A stretch of DNA of 64,000 nt from Blastocatellia bacterium. Its GTDB lineage: Bacteria; Acidobacteriota; Blastocatellia; UBA7656. The position numbers and the translations under genes were made by a program. Shown here piece by piece: positions 61,677 to 64,000 of this stretch (positions are counted from its first letter, which is position 1; every line of letters starts with the position of its first letter). A model generated the notes under the pieces. The model did not search any database. It worked only from the letters and a program-made list of their open reading frames with translations, and had not been told where the DNA came from. Location of the stretch: the NCBI GenBank assembly GCA_035275065.1, contig DATENM010000044.1:62001-126000 (forward strand), given 5' to 3'.

Positions 61677-62189
61677 ATGAACACGCGCGTTCTGGTACTC
61701 AACGCTTCGTTCGAGCCGATTAACGTCTGCACGGTGCGCCGCGCCGTCGTGCTCATTTTGAAAGGCGTCGCGCACGCCGAAGAATGCTCGTCGCATCACT
61801 GGCTGCACTCGTCGCGATTTTCGATGCCAACGCCGTCGGTCATCCGCCTGGTCGAGTACATCCACATTCCCTTCGAGCGCAAGAGCCTGTCGCGCAAAAA
61901 CATTCTCCTGCGCGACCACAACACCTGTCAGTATTGCGGCAAGGTGCTGCCGCCGACCGAGCTGACGCTCGACCACGTTGTGCCGCGCTCGCGCGGTGGC
62001 GATTCGAGCTGGGACAACCTCGTCGCCTGCTGCCGCGCCTGCAACAACCGCAAGGGCAATCACCGCCCCGAAGACGCCGGCTTGCGCCTGCTCAAGCGCC
62101 CGCAAGCTTACAACCTGCACGTCAACCGGCAGATCATTCGCTACCTGGGCCGCGCCGACGAGTCCTGGCGCAAGTACCTGTTTTATTAA
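61677..62189 (+). CDS. Conserved HNH endonuclease
   Basis: A 170-aa HNH protein common in many bacterial phyla. It opens with the typical [15 protein letters not shown], then has the HNH finger [25 protein letters not shown] with [16 protein letters not shown], given here as [19 protein letters not shown]. Four zinc cysteines are present. The cellular role is unknown; DNA processing is likely. The start may be near-leaderless. Confidence 0.93.
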   Translation: MNTRVLVLNASFEPINVCTVRRAVVLILKGVAHAEECSSHHWLHSSRFSMPTPSVIRLVEYIHIPFERKSLSRKNILLRDHNTCQYCGKVLPPTELTLDHVVPRSRGGDSSWDNLVACCRACNNRKGNHRPEDAGLRLLKRPQAYNLHVNRQIIRYLGRADESWRKYLFY

Positions 62190-62314
62190 TGCGGATTGCG
62201 GATTGCGGATTTTTGAACTCGTTCCAGAGTTTTCTTTGATAATTGGCACATTCGAGCGCGGAAGAAAATTCCAGGTTCCCAATTCCGCAATCCGCAATCC
62301 GCAATCCGCAATCG
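62190..62314. repeat. Heptamer palindrome (GGATTGC units)
   Basis: Three GGATTGC-type units (62191-62211) face four to five inverted CCGCAAT units (62284-62313). Between them is AT-rich sequence. It lies between the HNH gene and the Mla permease gene; the rest of the spacer to 62437 shows nothing further. Confidence 0.85.
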
Positions 62315-62437
62315 TCTTGACGGTTGTTGGCGAAACCTTCATCATGCTTGCACTCAGCGCAAAGTAGGTCGGCCTGAGAGGCGTGTGCCAAACGACTGTG
62401 AGCGAGGAAACCCACTGCGCCGTTGATTGACTGAGTG

Positions 62438-63193
62438 ATGAATCCACTACTACAGGCCGTCTACGAAGTGCAGCAAGCCACCTTGATGACCGGACGCGCC
62501 TTTAGCCGCGCCTTCAGCAAGCCATATTACTTTCGCGAAATCATCACGCAGATGGACGCCGTTGGCGTCGGCTCGCTGATGATCATCACCCTGACGGGCG
62601 GCTTCACCGGCGGCATCCTGGCACTCAACACGGCCCCGACCTTGAAGACCTTTGGCGCTACGGGGGTCACCGGCCAACTGGTGATGACTTCGCTGGTGCG
62701 CGAGATGGCGCCGGTGCTCGCCTCGCTGATGACCGCCGGGCGCGTCGGCTCGGCGATTGCCGCCGAGCTGGGCTCAATGGTCGTTAGCGAGCAGGTCGAC
62801 GCGATGCGCGCGCTCGGCACCGATCCGATCAAGAAGCTCGTCTGGCCGCGGCTGCTGGCGCTGCTCTTGATGACGCCGGCGCTGACGCTGGTGGCCGACA
62901 TTGTCGGCGCGTTCGGTGGCTACCTGGTGGCGACATCGCTGATGCATATCTCCAGCACCGTCTATATCTCGTCGGCCAAAAACGCGCTCACCTATAACGA
63001 CATCGTCGGCGGGCTGGTCAAGCCGATGGTCTTCGGCGTCATCATCGCCATCGTCAGTTGCCGCGCCGGGCTGCGGACGCACGGCGGCACGGTCGGCGTC
63101 GGGCGCTCGACGACGCAGGCCGTCGTTTTGTCTGATATCCTGATTCTGGCGGCGGACTTCTTCATCCAAAAATTCTTGCAGGTGTTCGCCTGA
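62438..63193 (+). CDS. MlaE-family lipid-transport permease
   Basis: A 251-aa inner-membrane permease of the MlaE/YrbE type. Marks: MDAVGVGSLMIITLTGGFTG, TAGRVGSAIAAELGSMVVSEQVDAMRALGTDP (quoted as GSAIAAELGSMVVSEQVDA and MRALGTDPIKKLVWPRLLA), and FGVIIAIVSCRAGLRTHGG. It moves phospholipids across the periplasm with an ATPase and an MCE-domain protein. GTG 62435 is an alternative start. The ATPase gene follows after 12 bp. Confidence 0.93.
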   Translation: MNPLLQAVYEVQQATLMTGRAFSRAFSKPYYFREIITQMDAVGVGSLMIITLTGGFTGGILALNTAPTLKTFGATGVTGQLVMTSLVREMAPVLASLMTAGRVGSAIAAELGSMVVSEQVDAMRALGTDPIKKLVWPRLLALLLMTPALTLVADIVGAFGGYLVATSLMHISSTVYISSAKNALTYNDIVGGLVKPMVFGVIIAIVSCRAGLRTHGGTVGVGRSTTQAVVLSDILILAADFFIQKFLQVFA

Positions 63194-63205
63194 TTCGCAC
63201 AACTC

Positions 63206-64000
63206 ATGATGGAACGCAGTAACAGCGCGATTGAATTCCAGAACGTCACCATGGCTTACGACGAGCGCGTCATCCTTGACGACGTCAGCTTCGTCGTCAA
63301 CCCCGGCGAGACCAAGATTGTCATGGGCGGCTCGGGCACCGGCAAATCGACGATCCTGAAACTGGTGCTCGGATTGATCAAGCCGCAGGAAGGGCGCATC
63401 CTGGTTGACGGCGATGACACGGTCACTTTCAGCGAGCACGACATGTCGCAGGTGCGCCAGAAGATCGGCATGGTCTTTCAGGACGGCGCGCTCTTTGATT
63501 CGCTGACGGTCTATGAAAACGTCGGCTATCGCCTGTTCGAGCAGGGCATGCCCGAGCCGGAGATTGACGAAGCCGTGCGCCGCATGTTGCGTTTCGTCAA
63601 CCTGGAGCACACCTTTGACATGATGCCGTCGGAATTGTCGGGCGGCATGCGCCGTCGCGTCGGCATCGCCCGCGCGCTGGTCGGCAATCCCAAGCTGATC
63701 CTGTTCGACGAGCCGACTGCCGGGCTTGATCCGATCACGGCGCGCACGATCTTAGAACTGGCGATGAAGCTGCGCGACCTTGAAGGCGTCAGCTCGATCT
63801 TCGTCACCCATCGGCTTGAAGACATCAAGTTGCTGTCGTCGAGCTATGCGACCATCAATGAGGATGGCGAGGTCGAGTTCAAAGGCGAAGACAATCGCTT
63901 TTGCCTGGTCAACACCAAATTCATCATGCTCAAGGAGGGCAAGATCATCTTCAGCGGCACCGACGAAGAGCTGTCGTTGAGCGATCACCCCTACGTGCGC
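63206..64000 (+). CDS. MlaF-like ABC ATPase, cut by window end
   Basis: The first 265 residues of an ABC ATPase; no stop is reached before the window ends. Walker [11 protein letters not shown]-loop [17 protein letters not shown], signature [15 protein letters not shown], Walker [13 protein letters not shown] and switch VTHRLED are intact. It fits the MlaF family that powers lipid transport with MlaE. It starts ATGATG at 63206/63209, 12 bp after the permease. An MCE protein is expected beyond 64000. Confidence 0.92.
   Translation, partial: MMERSNSAIEFQNVTMAYDERVILDDVSFVVNPGETKIVMGGSGTGKSTILKLVLGLIKPQEGRILVDGDDTVTFSEHDMSQVRQKIGMVFQDGALFDSLTVYENVGYRLFEQGMPEPEIDEAVRRMLRFVNLEHTFDMMPSELSGGMRRRVGIARALVGNPKLILFDEPTAGLDPITARTILELAMKLRDLEGVSSIFVTHRLEDIKLLSSSYATINEDGEVEFKGEDNRFCLVNTKFIMLKEGKIIFSGTDEELSLSDHPYVR

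Overview
The window looks like chromosomal DNA from a GC-rich member of the Acidobacteriota, most likely class Blastocatellia. The evidence is two PadR-regulator plus duplicated-permease pairs of the acidobacterial ADOP type, an Oar-like TonB receptor with an N-terminal carboxypeptidase-regulatory domain, many secreted hydrolases, and TAT-exported GH109/cupin proteins. The assignment rests on gene families, not on a marker gene: no rRNA, tRNA or CRISPR array was seen.

Layout. 0-6.4 kb: secreted esterase, TIGR03118 propeller protein, TTHB210-like secreted protein, DUF1206 membrane protein and an MltF-type lytic transglycosylase. 6.5-12.7 kb: two head-to-head PadR/ADOP units around a spacer with two good sigma-70 promoters and a 17-bp direct repeat that overlaps one of them. 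13-21.2 kb: TolB-propeller/amidohydrolase fusion, lone response regulator, M28 peptidase, aldehyde dehydrogenase and an amidohydrolase. 21.2-25.3 kb: accessory island with a four-gene operon that includes a SWIM zinc-finger/Rad52-like fusion, a divergent XRE repressor plus ImmA/IrrE-like protein, a small orphan, and a BrnT/BrnA toxin-antitoxin pair. 25.4-29.6 kb: sugar-handling operon (sodium symporter, 50-aa membrane protein, amidohydrolase, GH109-like oxidoreductase). 29.9-40.3 kb: esterase, NTF2-like protein, TonB receptor and a probable N-acetylmuramic-acid salvage set (serine hydrolase-NamZ fusion, symporter, BadF-type kinase). 40.7-50.1 kb: cupin-like protein, an ADOP gene remnant, HerA-like ATPase, HutI, RDD protein, and an ECF sigma/anti-sigma pair with secreted neighbours. 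50.3-56.8 kb: YncE-phosphoesterase, NDH-2 dehydrogenase with a cyclic-nucleotide-binding tail, ATP-grasp enzyme and a membrane-anchored dual-specificity phosphatase. 57-64 kb: formiminotransferase-cyclodeaminase, enoyl-CoA hydratase, DUF971, M20 amidohydrolase, HNH nuclease, and the start of an Mla lipid-transport operon cut by the window end.

Two features stand out. (1) At 21.2-24.3 kb a repressor and a COG2856-type protein face a Rad52-family annealing protein across a spacer with five TGTWTCA half-sites laid over both promoter cores. The logic resembles the Deinococcus DdrO/IrrE/DdrA response and also phage or ICE immunity modules. (2) At least a dozen spacers carry large, nearly perfect palindromes. 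Several are built of degenerate 7- or 8-bp tandem units whose unit sequence differs from spacer to spacer, and four consecutive junctions at 58.6-62.3 kb all carry one. Two other palindromes (6.5 and 27.9 kb) are one family with compensatory base changes.
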